From Taxillus chinensis (taxonomy: Eukaryota; Streptophyta; Magnoliopsida; Santalales; Loranthaceae): DNA of 64,000 nt. The stretch spans positions 51,032,400-51,096,399 of the forward strand of contig CM042092.1 in NCBI GenBank assembly GCA_023512835.1. Reading direction: 5' to 3'. How positions within the stretch are numbered: position 1 is the stretch's first letter; every line of letters starts with the position of its first letter. Positions 10,676 to 23,352 of the stretch are shown here, in pieces. Both the position numbers and the translations under genes were made by a program. The notes under the pieces were generated by a model. The model ran no database searches. It had not been told where the DNA came from and worked only from the letters and a program-made list of their open reading frames with translations.

Positions 10676-11186
10676 ATCTCTCCCAATTTGATGTAAGTTG
10701 ACCACGCATTTAGAATTTGGAGTCTAGTACTCTAAGACTTGTGGATTAATAGTTGTATCAGGTTTGGCTGGTCATTTGAATTTAATATTGAACCTGATTT
10801 GGCATTGATAAATAAGTTAACCAGTATGGTTTGGGCAGGTCTTACATATTTGAATTCTTTGCATTCGTTAACCAAAGATTAGGGAGTATATCTTTGAATG
10901 TGATAACACTCTCTCCCTATGTCATGTTCGCTTGTATGATCCTTACCTTGTAGTAGGAGCTCGAAGTAGGAGCTCCCCCTAAGATCTTGCTCCCCCTAAG
11001 ACCACTCCCCCTTTCTGGGGTGTAGAACAAGCACTAGAACACCTAGGAGCACAAAGAACAAAGAATAGAGGTAGAGGCAAAAATGAAAAGATAGGAAACA
11101 GAAATACACATATATGCATAGAAAAAAATGCAGCTCGATTTAGTATATAGTATGAGCAAAAATACAGTGAAGAGTGCATAGAAGCA
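10676..11186. other. Internal sequence of element H next to its polypurine tract
   Basis: Non-coding. Inverted with respect to the plus strand, it runs from the end of the Ulp1-like fragment to the polypurine tract. Around 10960-11015 it has a GGGGGAG-rich cluster (minus strand) resembling extra polypurine tracts, as in the copia spacer. Confidence 0.45.
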
Positions 11187-11557
11187 TTAACACGTATATT
11201 CTACATTGTGAGCATACATAAATAGAGCTGTCTGCTGGTGGAAAAATTGTGCAGGCGTCATGTGGTTGGCAGTAGTGCGTGTGCACAGACAGTCAAATTC
11301 AGGTGCCAAGGCTGGCAGACCGATGGTGGTCAAAATACGAATGAAGTGGCATAGGAAGAAACCACAACTATTGTCATCATTCTGTGTTAGAACACCATCG
11401 GTCACTCTAGAGATTCTCATCGGCTTCGTCAGAGGATGCTCGCCATGAAAGAACTTGGTGTTCTGAAGCACACAAGTGAGCATAGCATTAAAGGTATGAA
11501 GCTGACTTTGCCGAATCTGAAGGAAGGTGGATGGAACAGAATAAAAAATGAAGATGT
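11187..11557 (-). pseudogene. Ulp1-like cysteine protease fragment in element H
   Basis: The minus frame is open from about 11557, where two stops precede a His codon, to the stop at 11187. An internal Met sits at 11483. The conserved core is TQNDDNSCGFFLCHF, which matches the Q...C-G-x-F-x-C catalytic-Cys motif of C48/Ulp1 proteases. Upstream, HIFIFYSVPS resembles the region between catalytic His and Asp. About 45-50 residues follow the Cys, as in the copia protease at 3570-4142, but sequence identity outside the motif is low. It lies about 0.5 kb upstream of the 3' LTR of element H. It is truncated at its N-terminus and no intact protein is predicted. Confidence 0.65.
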
Positions 11558-11680
11558 GCTATTAGCGCAGGTTCATTTGAATTAGGAACCAGTGAGGAGA
11601 GCTAGTTAGAAATGGAATAAGCACATGACCTCGCTCCACGCCCGGAGTTAAGGATATGTTGTTCCTTGGATGAATGTGTA

Positions 11681-14186
11681 TGTCATGCCCCCGATTTCAG
11701 GAACCCAGAACTAGGAACATGACTTCCCATTGCCTGCACCTGAAGGGTCAAGGGGTTAGTGACAAGCACCGAAAAAGACAAAACCACGGGTGCTGTCTCG
11801 ATCACAAACCAGAATAATCATACATCATAATATAAATATTCTAACAACAACTCACAACTGTGGCTTAGAGTACAAACAGGCAAAGTTCTCCTGGAAGGAA
11901 GGCCTCCACTAGCCTTAACAACACATGAAAAGAAAACAACAACAAACAATAACCACAAAAATATTAGGGTTAAGTCATAAGCTTAGTAGGTGACTTATAA
12001 CTTTACACCCTACCATGCAATACATGCTTAATGCATAACCAAACAAACAACAAACATCATGACTCAGCCGCAAAGTATCTCAGGGGCCTCTACCATCTGT
12101 CATCAGGATTCTTACAAGATCACACAGGACATCCTATCCACAAAAGGACTCAGCATGTCCCCTATAAGCACATCAGGACCATCATCTCAAGGTACACATC
12201 CCAGATAACTCATAATCACACGAGGACACCCTATCACATCGGACTCGCCATGTCCCCCATGATCCCAAAGGATCACTGGAAAATCACGTCATCCGAATAG
12301 TCTATCCACAAAAGGACTCAGCATATCTATCACGATCCCAAACAGGATCCACAGCACATTAGGACACAACCTGTATCAATCTTAGGATGTAGCCTATCCA
12401 TATAAGACAACTTGTCCACAATCTTCAATAGGATCCCAATAACCGGATGCAACCTATCCACACAGGACAACTTGTTCACGATCCCCAAGGGATCCCATCG
12501 GTACAACATTAGCTCATCAAGAGCTCATCAGGCCGTAGCCTCACGCAACAGGGTACATCACAAACCTAGGGGCCTTAACTACCTATCACACCCACGCAAG
12601 GATACATCCGCGTGCATTCGCATCGAGCTCAACTCAGCTCAAACTCAACCATCAAATATGCCACCAGGCACAATCAAACATATCACATCGACCCAACAGT
12701 CCCACATATCACATAGATATCACATAGCTAAGCGAGGATCAAATATCACAATAGACCCAAAGGTCTCACATAATACACGTATGTATACGAGTTAACCATA
12801 GTAGCAAACAAAACAAGCCATGCTGCTCTCATGGGGCCAAACACCCTTACCGCCCCACAGACACCTTAGCCTACATGGCCAAACCATAGCATCAAACTAA
12901 CCATGATGGTTTCGTCACACAGTCTCACTAAGCTTTTATAGTGCCGATCGGCGTGTTATGAACTCCATTGAGCGCAAAACTATCTCAAACAATCCACAAC
13001 GGAGAAGATCATATTCCTCCCATACTAGATTTCCCACGGGGATCCAAACATCAACCTAATACCTTGCTCACGGACTCAAGGTCCCCCAATCATGCAACTT
13101 AATGTACGATATAGCAACACAAATCAACCACTAGAGTTTCACAACACTCCCTCTGTAACAGAGGCCAGTCTCCACCAATCTATCCTCATGTGACCAAGAG
13201 AGAGGATTTTGTAGAAGGTGTTTTCTTGAAATGAAAAGTCCCGGTAATGGTTTCTCATATCATAACTAAGAGAAGCTGATTTTTGAAATTTTTCTGAGAG
13301 GTCTAACCTCACTTCGCAAATAGTCACCTCGAACCAAAAACTAAATTTTTCTAAGATTTAATACTAATTTCCATTTTTCACATTTAGAAGGAGTGAGAAT
13401 TTTTTTTCTAGTATTTTACTTTGAATCCAAATGGGAGGTATTTCCTAATTTACATTGTAACTTAAGTATAATACTTAATAATTTACAATGTAAATGGTCT
13501 TTCAAAGGTGTACTTCAAGCCCAATGGCAACTACACCAGAACTGTATTGTCTAACTACTCGAGGCTATGCTCGAAGCCCTACTCGAGGCTTTACTTAAGA
13601 GTCTACTCGACACTCATGCTTCGAGCAGTGTTGAGTAGCTCTCCCAATACGATCCTTTAACTGCATTTATCCTGGTTTTGTCTCGAAACCTAGGTATACC
13701 AGTTAAATCTCCATTTTTAAGCATCAATTCATCCCAAAAATAAGTTTTTGACTCATCCTCGCCATCTTAGGCTACCAAAACAACCTTAATTCGAAGGTTA
13801 ACACACAAAATCGTGTTTCCCCAACTTTCTAGAGTTCATCCCCAAATCCATGATTTCACTCAAATCATACTTGCTAATCCGACTAGGATTCATGTAGAGA
13901 GATAGAATCATCTACCTGGAGGTACTATCACGAATTGAATAGCCACAAATTGCCAAACCATGGCTCAAAACTCTAAGCTTCTCAAGCTCCAAGCTCTCCT
14001 CCATGCACAGCTCCAATACACATCCCGAACGAACGCAACTGCATTCTCTCTCTTTCCTCCACCTATTTATATTTATGGATATTCATTAATTAATAAACAC
14101 CCAAAATCATAAATGACCTCTCGTGGTTATAAACTCCAAATCGAGCTCAACCATAGTTAAAACGCTCAAAATAATGAGCACATTAC
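11681..14186 (-). repeat. LTR G5: gypsy-type LTR nested in element H
   Basis: The plus strand begins TGTCATGCCCCCGATTTC, then CACCTGAAGGGTCAAGGGG. This is the family signature seen at 29248, 46413, 48550 and 53282; on the minus strand such LTRs end in GCATGACA or GCGTGACA. The upper edge near ATTAC (14186) is approximate. No adjacent primer site or internal region is seen, so it is probably a solo LTR. Its open frames (12031-12300, 12412-12795) are not protein-like. Confidence 0.6.
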
Positions 14187-14248
14187 TATTTAGATGTTTT
14201 CCAACCCAATTGACTGCTCAAACACAAGCTTAACCAACTATTTCGAAG

Positions 14249-14877
14249 TGTCTACGAACATATGATGAGTCTTCGACTCTTCGTGTAGTTCGCTTAGCCG
14301 ACTACACTATATTACGAACTGAGTTTTTAACTCTCCGAGCCTTCGACTCTTCACCTTTCGAGCCTACGAGTCTTGGCTTTATTGATAGACTAACAGTTTC
14401 TTCTGATTAACTATCTTCAACTCTTTGTCTCTTCAAGTCTGCGAGTCTTGGAGTCTTAGTTACATTTTATGTTCTGTCAATTCCTAAAGTTCCATTGTCT
14501 TAGCTCTTTGACCTTCTGAGTCTTTGAGTCTTAGAATTGTTATGAGTTGACAGATTTTGTGAATGAGTATCTTTGACCCTTTGACTCTTCGAGTCTACGA
14601 GTCTCAGTGTTAACTTATGGTTTGTTAGCTTTCATTGTAGCATTTTATTTGACTCTTTAATTTTCAATCTTCGGGTCTTTGAGTTGTTTATTTTACTGTC
14701 GGTTTCTAACTTCAAATTCTTGGACTCTTCGAGTCTTGGAGTCATCTACCATCCTGTGCATTGACAATTTTCTCTTCTTCAGACTTTGACTCTTCGACCC
14801 TTCAAACCTTTGAGTCTTTGAGTCACCAGACTTTAAGAGGTTCGTGATAGCTTCACCAAATCATATTTTTATGAACA
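14249..14877 (-). repeat. 5' LTR of element H
   Basis: About 629 bp. It is the partner of 10031-10675, starting TGTTCATAAAAATATG on the minus strand where the other starts TGTTGGGAAAAATATG. It has the same GACTCTTCGA-type iterations. Confidence 0.8.
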
Positions 14878-15174
14878 TAGGAACTGAAGTCAAGTTGGTA
14901 CATTGGCTTAACTCAAGGTCTTACTGCCCTCACGCTTGTCCATCAGCTTCATGGGACTTACCTCCTTGGATCTGTTACTTACCCTATCACACCTGCAATC
15001 GATAGACTCTGATACCAATAGAGAAACATGGAAGGACGAGGTGAAAACATGCTTACCTATTATTCAGAGCTTATCAAGTGGAAGGAAGGACGAGGTGGAG
15101 ACATGTGTTGAGTCAAGTGCAAACAATATCGTCAATGGTATTGGTATCAACACCGCGTTGACTTCATTATTATT

Positions 15175-15178
<4 letters not shown>

Positions 15179-15212
<34 letters not shown>
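15179..15212. repeat. (TA)n microsatellite
   Basis: About 17 uninterrupted TA units. Confidence 0.95.
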
Positions 15213-15217
<5 letters not shown>

Positions 15218-15659
15218 GTATATTAGAGTTTTTGAAAAAATGTAACAAAGGCTTTTTTTCAAAGCGTAAACGAAAATCGCAAGAAAGTGATAAGATAAAA
15301 TATTTTTGTAATTGTTTTAATTTATTATTATTATTATTTATTTTATATATCAAATGCAAGATAACAGAAAAATTCATTTTAATAAGTCAATTTTAAATTT
15401 TTATTTTTATTTTTTAAAATTTAATTTATTAACTCGGCTGGAATTAATATATAAGGATTAATGATTGTCATGTGCTTAGTCCCAAATCGTTGAGTCTCTT
15501 TTATTATTTAAATATATTATATGTTCACTTATTTTGTATTGTTTATGTACTTCAGAGTGTTATTAGGTACAACCAGCATTACAACATCTTTGTGTCTCCG
15601 ACTGACGTAGAATAAGCCACATTAGCATCATTTGTCACACATTGGCGCGCTCCTGGATC

Positions 15660-15935
15660 ATTGCTTGAGCCTTACTAGGTGTCGAGCGTGGTTCGAGCAA
15701 GAGCTCGAGCGCATACACTACAGATGCTGCTCGAGACTTGTTAGAGCATCAAGCTCGAGCCATGCTTGAGGCGTGCTTTAGCAGATCTCGAGCAAGCCTC
15801 AAGCTTGAGCTCTCCTTGAGGCTTGCTCGATACTTACTCGATCTTGAGGCTCGAGCAAGTCTCGAGCAAGCCTCAACGAGAGCTCTCCTCGAGACTGGCT
15901 CAAGCTTAAGGCTCGAGCAAGCCTCGAGCACGCAT
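15660..15935. repeat. CTCGAGC-rich degenerate repeat
   Basis: Repeated variants of GAGCAAGCCTCGAGC are dense in CTCGAG palindromes. Open frames exist on both strands because the repeat lacks stops. A weaker similar cluster is at 13555-13640 inside LTR G5. Confidence 0.75.
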
Positions 15936-16344
15936 TGATCATCTCTCCCATGGCTAGATATACGGGTTTCTGGGTTTCATCAACTGTAATTTTTGATGAA
16001 AACTTGAAACAGCCATAACTTTCTGCACAGTGGTCCAATTCGAGTCTATTTTTTAATTTGTAGGTATCGATGAGACACATGAGACTCAAACTCCCACAGA
16101 TGATTTGCCACTCTCAGATTTTTAAAAAACTTAAAGCGTGTTTGGTATGGAATTGGGTTTTTTGTTTTTAAAAGCTATATTTAAAATTGGTATTAAAAAA
16201 CTATTTTTGAGCTTTCTAGATACATTTTTTTTGTTTGGAAAGTATTTTCGTAATGGGTATTTTTAACGACCGGTCATTACAGTATCCCGTCCAAAGTCAT
16301 CGTTCAAGGTCGTAAGTCATGAGACGCAAAATCGAAGTCATCCT

Positions 16345-16707
16345 GTGATGGTGCCATCGATTCCTAATTCTACACAGGCTCTTCTAGGGTTTGGCTTCAA
16401 ACCCACGATCCTTCCAGTAGTCGCACGACAACAAGCGCCACTGCACATCGTTGGTCTCCTTCACGCAGAAGTGTCCTCTGACTCTCTCTGCGCTGCTGTT
16501 GCCGTTGAGCACTCCTCACGTCGAAGCAGACCTCGGTTTTGTCCTCTCTCCCTCTCTGCTTCCGTCAAGCATCCCTCAAGCTCGGGTGTCTCCTCTTCCT
16601 CTCTCCGCAGTCAAGCCTCCCTCAAACAGACCCCGAGTGTCCCCTCTGTCCTTACTGCTGTCGGTGAAGATGTAAAGGAGGTTACTGTGTTTTCTTTTTT
16701 ACTTTGA
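16345..16707 (+). other. Left non-coding part of the Harbinger element
   Basis: An open frame of 120 codons, low in complexity and Ser-rich, with no recognisable domain. It precedes the transposase, so it may be 5' untranslated sequence or a captured fragment. I do not call it a gene. Confidence 0.35.
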
Positions 16708-17023
16708 TTTTCTTAATTGTATTTTGTATAGTTCTTTTCCCGGTCTACGTTCATAGGTTAGTGTGTTCCTTAGTGGTATGTCACTATAGAACATGTATTC
16801 TTTCCATCAAACATACTCATCTAGTATAGAATCCACCGCTGGTCTTGGCCGACAGAGGGTGTAAACCTGCTCATTTTAGTTATAAACCTTCTCATCCAGT
16901 ATTAATAAATATGCTCATTAGTATACCTACTCATCAGAATCTGCTCATTGATTTTATATATAATTTTGATGGTACGACACTATCATATGTAGTTGAATTA
17001 TACCATTATTTTGATAGAAATAT

Positions 17024-18644
17024 TTGGAAATGTCAGATTCTGAGAGTGACTTTAGTTTTGTTGACTCTGATACATATTGGTCTGAGAGCGAAATTTCAAA
17101 AGATGATGTGAATGAAGATTCATGTGATGAGTCTGACAATGGTTCCACTGATAAAATGCATGAGGATGAGTCACTTTCCAACAGTGAGGAGAGTAACAAG
17201 TATAGTGAGGATGATGAAACTGTAGTGTTTACCGATGATTATGAAAGTACTGATGCTAGTGATGATATACAGAATGTCAATGAAAATTTTATTATAATGT
17301 CAGTTGACCACGTGAATAAGGTTTACAATAAAAATCCAATGCGTACATGTAAGTTGTCCGGAGATGCTTACATGAAGGAGTTGATGAATGGACATCCAGG
17401 GGTTTGTTATGAAATGTTTCGTATGGATACTGATGTATAGCGGAACCTATGCAATGAGTTGAAAAGGCTTAAGTTTTTAAAAGACGATAAAGGCATTGTT
17501 TCAGTAGAAGAATCAGTGGCAATGTTTTTATATATCATAGGCCACAATACTCGCATGAGAGTGGTTTCTGATCGCTTCTAGCATTCAACTAAAACTATTC
17601 AATGCCGCTTTCGATGTGTACTACGAGCAATCGATCACTTGGGGATGATTATGATTAAGCCAGATCCAGGGTGCAATGAACTACCTCTATCCTTGCAAAC
17701 AAATGTCAAATACTACCCATGGTTTAAGGTACACCTCTTTAAAGTGATATTTTTGGACATGTAAACAACCATGCATGATGTTAAAGTATATTATATATGT
17801 ATAAGCTGTTTGAGAATGATGATACATACATATGTAATAGAAATGTGTAGGAGCTATTGATGGCACACATGTTAATGCCCGTGTTCCAGCTGAGAGGGCA
17901 AACTCTTGTCGAGGGAGAAAGCATGTAATTACTCAAAATGTCATGTGTGCTTGTGATTTTGATATGAAATTTACCTTCGTCTACTCTGGATGGGAGGGTA
18001 GTGCTAATGACTCACGAGTTTTTGAGAAGGCCATCACTAGTGACAAACATAAGTTCCCATGGCCCGCAGAAGGTTATTAATTACATTATGTAGTTATATG
18101 TTGTCCAATCATTGCATTGATTCCACCATACAAAAATTTATTGATAAATGTCATATTTTCACATGTAGGATGTTATTATCTTGTCGATGGCGGATATCCA
18201 ATGGGAGGTACATTCCTACCACCACATAAATCAGTAAGGTATCACGCTCAAGAATATAGAGGTAGAGCACGTCGTCCTAAAAACAAATCGGAATTATTCA
18301 ATTATAGGCATTCATTATTGCGGATGGTCATTAAAAGATCTTTTGGAGTTTTAAAAGCACGCTTTCCTATTCTGACCCACATCCCAAGGTACTCCAATGC
18401 TTGCCACCGCATGATTGTCACAGCATGTTGTGCTATTCACAATTTCATATGCACATTTGCACGTTCGGATGTGATGTTTACCTTGTGGGAAGACATGGAA
18501 GATCCAGCAGGTATTGAGGGCCTCACGCATCAACGTTGTGCTCGGGCTATACATGCTCTGAAGCCAGAAGTAGTTGCATCCATGGGAAGACTTCGTAATG
18601 AAATGACTGAAATGATGTGGGCAGAGTATTTGAATGGTATGTAA
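17024..18644 (+). pseudogene. PIF/Harbinger transposase (DDE_4 family), inactivated
   Basis: Exon 1 starts at the Met of MSDSESDF with an acidic N-terminal region, then a helical region (NGHPGVCYEMFRMD). It contains stops at 17438-17440 and 17579-17581. Intron 1 is 17729-17840 (GT...AG). Exon 2 (17841-18072) carries the first Asp in GAIDGTHV and the second in GSANDSRVF. Intron 2 is 18073-18168. Exon 3 (18169-18644) carries YYLVDGGYP and SFGVLKARFP. In this family the catalytic Glu normally sits in an IERSFG-type context; here the codon is AAA (Lys), reading VIKRSFG. Two stops plus the E-to-K change mean it cannot be active. It would cut and paste the element with ORF1. Confidence 0.85.
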
Positions 18645-21600
18645 TATTTGTGATGCATATTTGTTAGTAATATTTTGTTAAGACAATGCATGTAAAGGTA
18701 AACATATTCGAAGTAGCTTTTTTTAAGGCAATATGTGCGAATGTAAACATATTTGCAATAAATTCAGCTTTGGGTTGGTACAGACCTTTTATATTCAAGA
18801 CACTAGGTAATAAAATTGCTAGAGGTGGATCATTATTTTCAGAAAAAATTATGTTTTGACTGGAATTTTTCTTTCCTCACTTATTGACCTTAGTTTAGTG
18901 ATCTTCGCAAGAGGGTAGATTTTGTAGTGTGTGCTTGGGTGGAGATGGATACGTTAAATTTATTTAGAGATGCTATCCCACATGTTGTATATTTCAATCT
19001 GAGATCTCTTGAATTTCTTACTTCCCATGCAACCTTCTTGAGTCATATTTAGGATTTGTACCTTTTATTTGCTCATATATGAAAATCATCCCATACACTT
19101 ACACTATTTATCTTTTGATATAGTTTGAAGATTAGAAGAATTAAATGTTATGAACATGGTTGTCTTATAATCAAGGTGAGATCAATGAACTATTATTGAG
19201 AAACATATTTGTTTGCAATGTTTTTCTTAGAGGTTATATATGTTACTATGTAATTTATAAGCAACTGCATCATATTTGTGCAATTATCATAGTTGTTATT
19301 TAATTTATTTTCGTTTATTTTGAAATTGATATTTGATTCTTTTGTTTTTTGTTTGTTTTTTTAATGAATCTTCTCTCCCTCCCTTTAGCCCACATTGAAT
19401 TGTTTGTTTGTTTTTAATTTTGTATAATTTTAAAATTCATTTTGCGTTAACTACTTTCTTTTTAGCACATGTGCTTTCTTTCACTGTTCTTGTTGTTTTG
19501 TCTCAGTTGGAAAAACCAGCTTGGGTAATGTCACTTTTGAGTGTTGCTTTGCTGTTAATCTGACATTTTCGTGCGGAAAGATTACTGTGTATCTCGTGTT
19601 CTTCAAATCCTCTGTTTACCCATGTGCAAATTTGAAGAGTTTGTAGTTGTGCTTTTTTCTTAAAAACAAAAACATTCGAGAGAAATGGGTAGGGTAGTAG
19701 AGAAATCTTCAATGCATAATAGGGCACTTATGAGTTTCTGTTGCAGCTGTGACTAGTCTTTTGGCATTTTCGGGTGTGATAATGTTTGAAATTTTATGTT
19801 AGCTCTTGTTCTTGTTACTTTTGTTTTGACTGTTTTTATTACATATATGATTCCTTTTGTTTGTTATTTTTTTTTCAGTTTATACGAAGAAAAAAAATGT
19901 TATGTACTATAACAAAATTGTTTTTTTTCCTCTCTCTCTCTCTCTCTCTTCTTGTGAGTAATACTATATATAATTTCTTTGTTTTATTTCTCAATTTGCA
20001 TGAGCTGTAGGGCCCCTTTTGTTTTACTGTATGTAGAGAAAACTATGGCATTTTAAATTAAAATCTTCATAATTGTGGTTGACTTAATGATTTCACACTC
20101 TGTATATACTTTGCTTCATCATTTAAAATTAAGGCATAATGAGTTTATATGGCAGTTATGGGTATCTCAACAACATAAGTTATTGTCTTGCCTCGATTTT
20201 GCTTGCTTTTGTTATCTTTTCAGTATTGTCTCTCCTTCTTTGTCTCACTTGTTGGTTAATTGATGCAGCAGAGCTTGTTGGCAGATTGATCTAAATTTCT
20301 GGGAATGGCCCAGACCTTTTAGCAGGCTTTATCCTGATGTTACTAGAGTTTTGCCTTGTTTACGTGTAGAGGGACAAATAGAATGTTGAAAATAAGGGAA
20401 AGGAATTCCTACCTGTTGTCCATTGGGGGACCCTCTTCGTTGTCTCTACTCTAGAGGCTTTTAGATTTTATGTTTGGCTGAGCTCAAGTGCCATAATCTC
20501 TCTTTTGTATTTATATTCACTAGATACAATGCTTAAAAAAAAATCTGTACCAGTGAGATGATTCTAGGTGATAAGTGGCACTCCTCTTTTTCTATTTTTT
20601 CTTTTATTTTCTTCAATTACATTTCTAAGGCTGCTTTGTATTTATGAGATGGACAAAGAAATAATAAAGGTGGTAATAATTTCATATGCAAATACTTGCT
20701 GCAGATATTTATTGTGAGAGATTGTGGCTTTTTGGGTGACGCAGGTTTGTGGATTTGCATCATTTAAGAGTTTCTTTCCAGGTTGTGATTCCCATGATCC
20801 ATACACAGTCTCACCTATCTTTGTGCTTCCTTCACGTGTTGACCATTTTCTCGGGCAGTTTACATTACGCTAGGAAAATGTGGTCATTGTCTCTATTGCC
20901 TCCGTAAAGAATTCCTAATCCAAGTCTCCAATTTATTAACAAATTATTCTTTATAAAATACGAATAACTAGCAAACCAACCAATCAAGTTTGCAAAAATC
21001 ATTTTGATTCTTTTCTTACTTTCACCATATGTGCACAATGAAATCCCATAGAAAGACGTTCTCCCTTCTTGCACATGATTTAGCTGTTACCAAGTAATAG
21101 GGTGACGTGTCTGCAAGAATTGGAGTCTTTCATTAGATGAATATAAAAAAAAACTTTAACGGGCCAGTCATGGATTGTCACTTTTGAAAACAAAGTTTCC
21201 TTAGGGAAGTGGGAGCACCTCACACAGTATCTCATGTGTAGGGATGCGTATACAATTTTATTGTTGTAACGTGATCACTAGAATTGTGCAGTAAAAAATA
21301 GCAGTAGCAATATGGGGTAAAAACTCTGTTTTCATTAATTATACTTCTAACTACACTATCACCAAATAACCAAATTTTATAGACAGATTCAATTACATCA
21401 CTTCCTTTCCAAAACCCCATCACCCACCCACTGGCCACTCAGCTCGAAGCAACCTAGACGGGTGTGATAAGTGGTCTTGCCCGTTGGTCCAGAAGCCTTT
21501 GCAATAATCACTTTGTTTTGCCAGTGGAAGAATGTGAAGGCTTCTCCAGCTGTCACCTTTTGATGTTGTTCTTGATGCTTCTACCTTATCACTGTAACAT

Positions 21601-23352
21601 AAATAAATAAATAAAGGACAAGGCATTCACACAATGCTGTCATTGTTCTTTCCTCCATCTCAACCATTGTTCTTTCTTCCATCTCACCAACACTAACATT
21701 GACCCTATAAGATATCAAGACACGAGAAGGGCAGCCACCCAGTCTAAAAATCACTATAATAGTATGGAAAAAGTTTTATTTTTATAAGTATAAAACAGAA
21801 AAGGTTAAAAGTTCTTCTATTCCTTTCACGGGCATGGACTAAGAATATGAACTCATCACTCGTGTTCCTTAACTAGTAGATGTGGTCTTCCTTTCTACAA
21901 CCCCCCCCCCCCCCACTCCTTCATGTTGCTGACCAGGTGACGTTCATCCGCATTAACTAACACCTCCTTTATGCCATGGTTGCTGACCAGTAATGATTGC
22001 AATTAGACCATCCAAACATATATGTTAATCAAGTACATGTACTTCTAATGGTCTACCCTCTACAATGAACTTATTTTATATGTAATGGAAACCAATTATT
22101 ATATACTTAATTTTAAAAAGAAATGAGTCAGTGCGTTGAATTGGGAAGATAACAACTGAATTCTCCATTCAAGGATTTGACACTAACTTTTAAAAAATAA
22201 AAGTAAATCACTGCCATGAGAATAAAGAGATTATAGTAGCGACAGAAAAAACTTAGGTAAAAGTTGAGACAACAAAAGTGCAATTAAAGACCTGTAGCAG
22301 GTGTAAAAAAAAGTGTTAAGAGAGAGAAAAACAGGGTAAATGGGGTCTGACTGTCGGTAGACAACTCTTTAATGAGGGATCAACCTAGAATTTACCAACT
22401 TTGAACCATTACATTGCAGAAAATAATTTGGTTTATCTTTACTGTACATAAATGGTTCTAAATAATCAGCATCATGTTAGCAACAAGGTTATAAAGAACT
22501 TACACGTTATTGAAGAAATAAACCTTCCCATGTCTGCAGTGAAAAGACTGAGCATAAGAACAAAACAAAACACAGGGTCAGGTATAAAGAATTTTTGCTT
22601 CTATAAACTCCTATTCAACAGGAGTTAGCATCCAATTTCAATGTAGATGACACCCCCCCCCCCCTTAAAGGTACTAAAACAAGCATTTTTCATTAACTAC
22701 ACATTTAACTTGTTTAAAGGATGCAATATCAGAAATTGTATGATGTAAATATCAGTAAACAGAAATGTTTACTCACTCCAAAACCATGGCCAATGGCAAC
22801 TCCACAGTCCACATCCAACGTCTGCTTCAATTTCCTTTGCTCCTATCTTCCTTGTCGTCTGCAAAAATGGTAGTTGAAACAGACAAAATCATCAAGTAAT
22901 CTAACAAACTTGAATATGTAATCATTGCCAGGAGGCACTAGAACATCAGTTGGAAGTTATACAAAAAGCTAAAGAGATAGTGGCTTTTTCACATGAAGAG
23001 CTACAACCTGTTCTGGGTCATTTCAGTTTCTTTGGTGGTCACCAAAAAGTACCTGCATTTTAATATACTGTCCAAGAAGAAAACACCAACTTAAAGTTCA
23101 TTCAAGCATAACATAATACACCCACTTTGATTACATTAAAACATAACATAAGACACCCACTTATATTACATTAAAGCATAACATAAGACACCCACTTATA
23201 GTACATTAAAGCATAACATAAGACACTCACTACTACATTGTTATGGTTCCAAACAGCATTACATCACATAGTTCAAATAAAATAATACATAGTGCCATTG
23301 TCATAATAGAACATATGACATATCAAAATAAACTTCATAAACATAACCACCA
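18645..23352. other. Non-coding spacer inside the Harbinger element
   Basis: T-rich sequence with no convincing gene on either strand. A C homopolymer lies at about 21899-21914 and another at about 22652-22664; both may be poorly resolved in assembly. A 35-bp tandem repeat sits at 23095-23230. A nested insertion is possible, since this spacer is long for the family, but no ends were recognised. Confidence 0.5.
23095..23230. repeat. 35-bp tandem repeat
   Basis: Three to four copies of a unit containing ACATTAAAGCATAACATAAG followed by ACACCCACTTATA, with few differences. Confidence 0.85.

Larger units (their letters stand above)
10031..14877 (-). mobile_element. Element H: decayed short LTR element carrying an Ulp1-like fragment
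   Basis: Two direct repeats, 10031-10675 and 14249-14877, bracket the region. On the minus strand both start TGTT and end in CA. The minus-strand sequence before the lower-coordinate LTR is AAATTGGGAGAGAT, a polypurine tract, so that copy is the 3' LTR. After subtracting the nested LTR at 11681-14186, only about 1.07 kb of internal sequence remains, with no gag or pol. No matching TSD was found (GGCAA against TAGGA), and no clear primer site lies inside the 5' LTR. It is probably a non-autonomous or heavily deleted element. Confidence 0.7.
14878..16133. other. Non-coding remnant region with a PBS-like motif, (TA)n and CTCGAG-rich repeats
   Basis: No gene is seen. The minus strand of about 15007-15018 reads TTGGTATCAGAG, a tRNA-iMet primer-site-like motif, so an LTR remnant probably lies to its right. 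A (TA)n tract sits at 15179-15212. From 15660 to 15935 there are iterated GCTCGAG, CCTCGAGC and AAGCCTC motifs. The segment 15950-16090 looks like decayed LTR sequence. Confidence 0.45.

Noticed and set aside
12031..12795. Two plus-strand frames (89 and 127 aa) in LTR G5
   Set aside because: Inside LTR sequence; composition is His/Ile/Thr-rich with no domain and no conservation with other LTRs of the family.
15007..15018. TTGGTATCAGAG as a functional primer site
   Set aside because: No LTR end could be recognised next to it, so only noted as a remnant.
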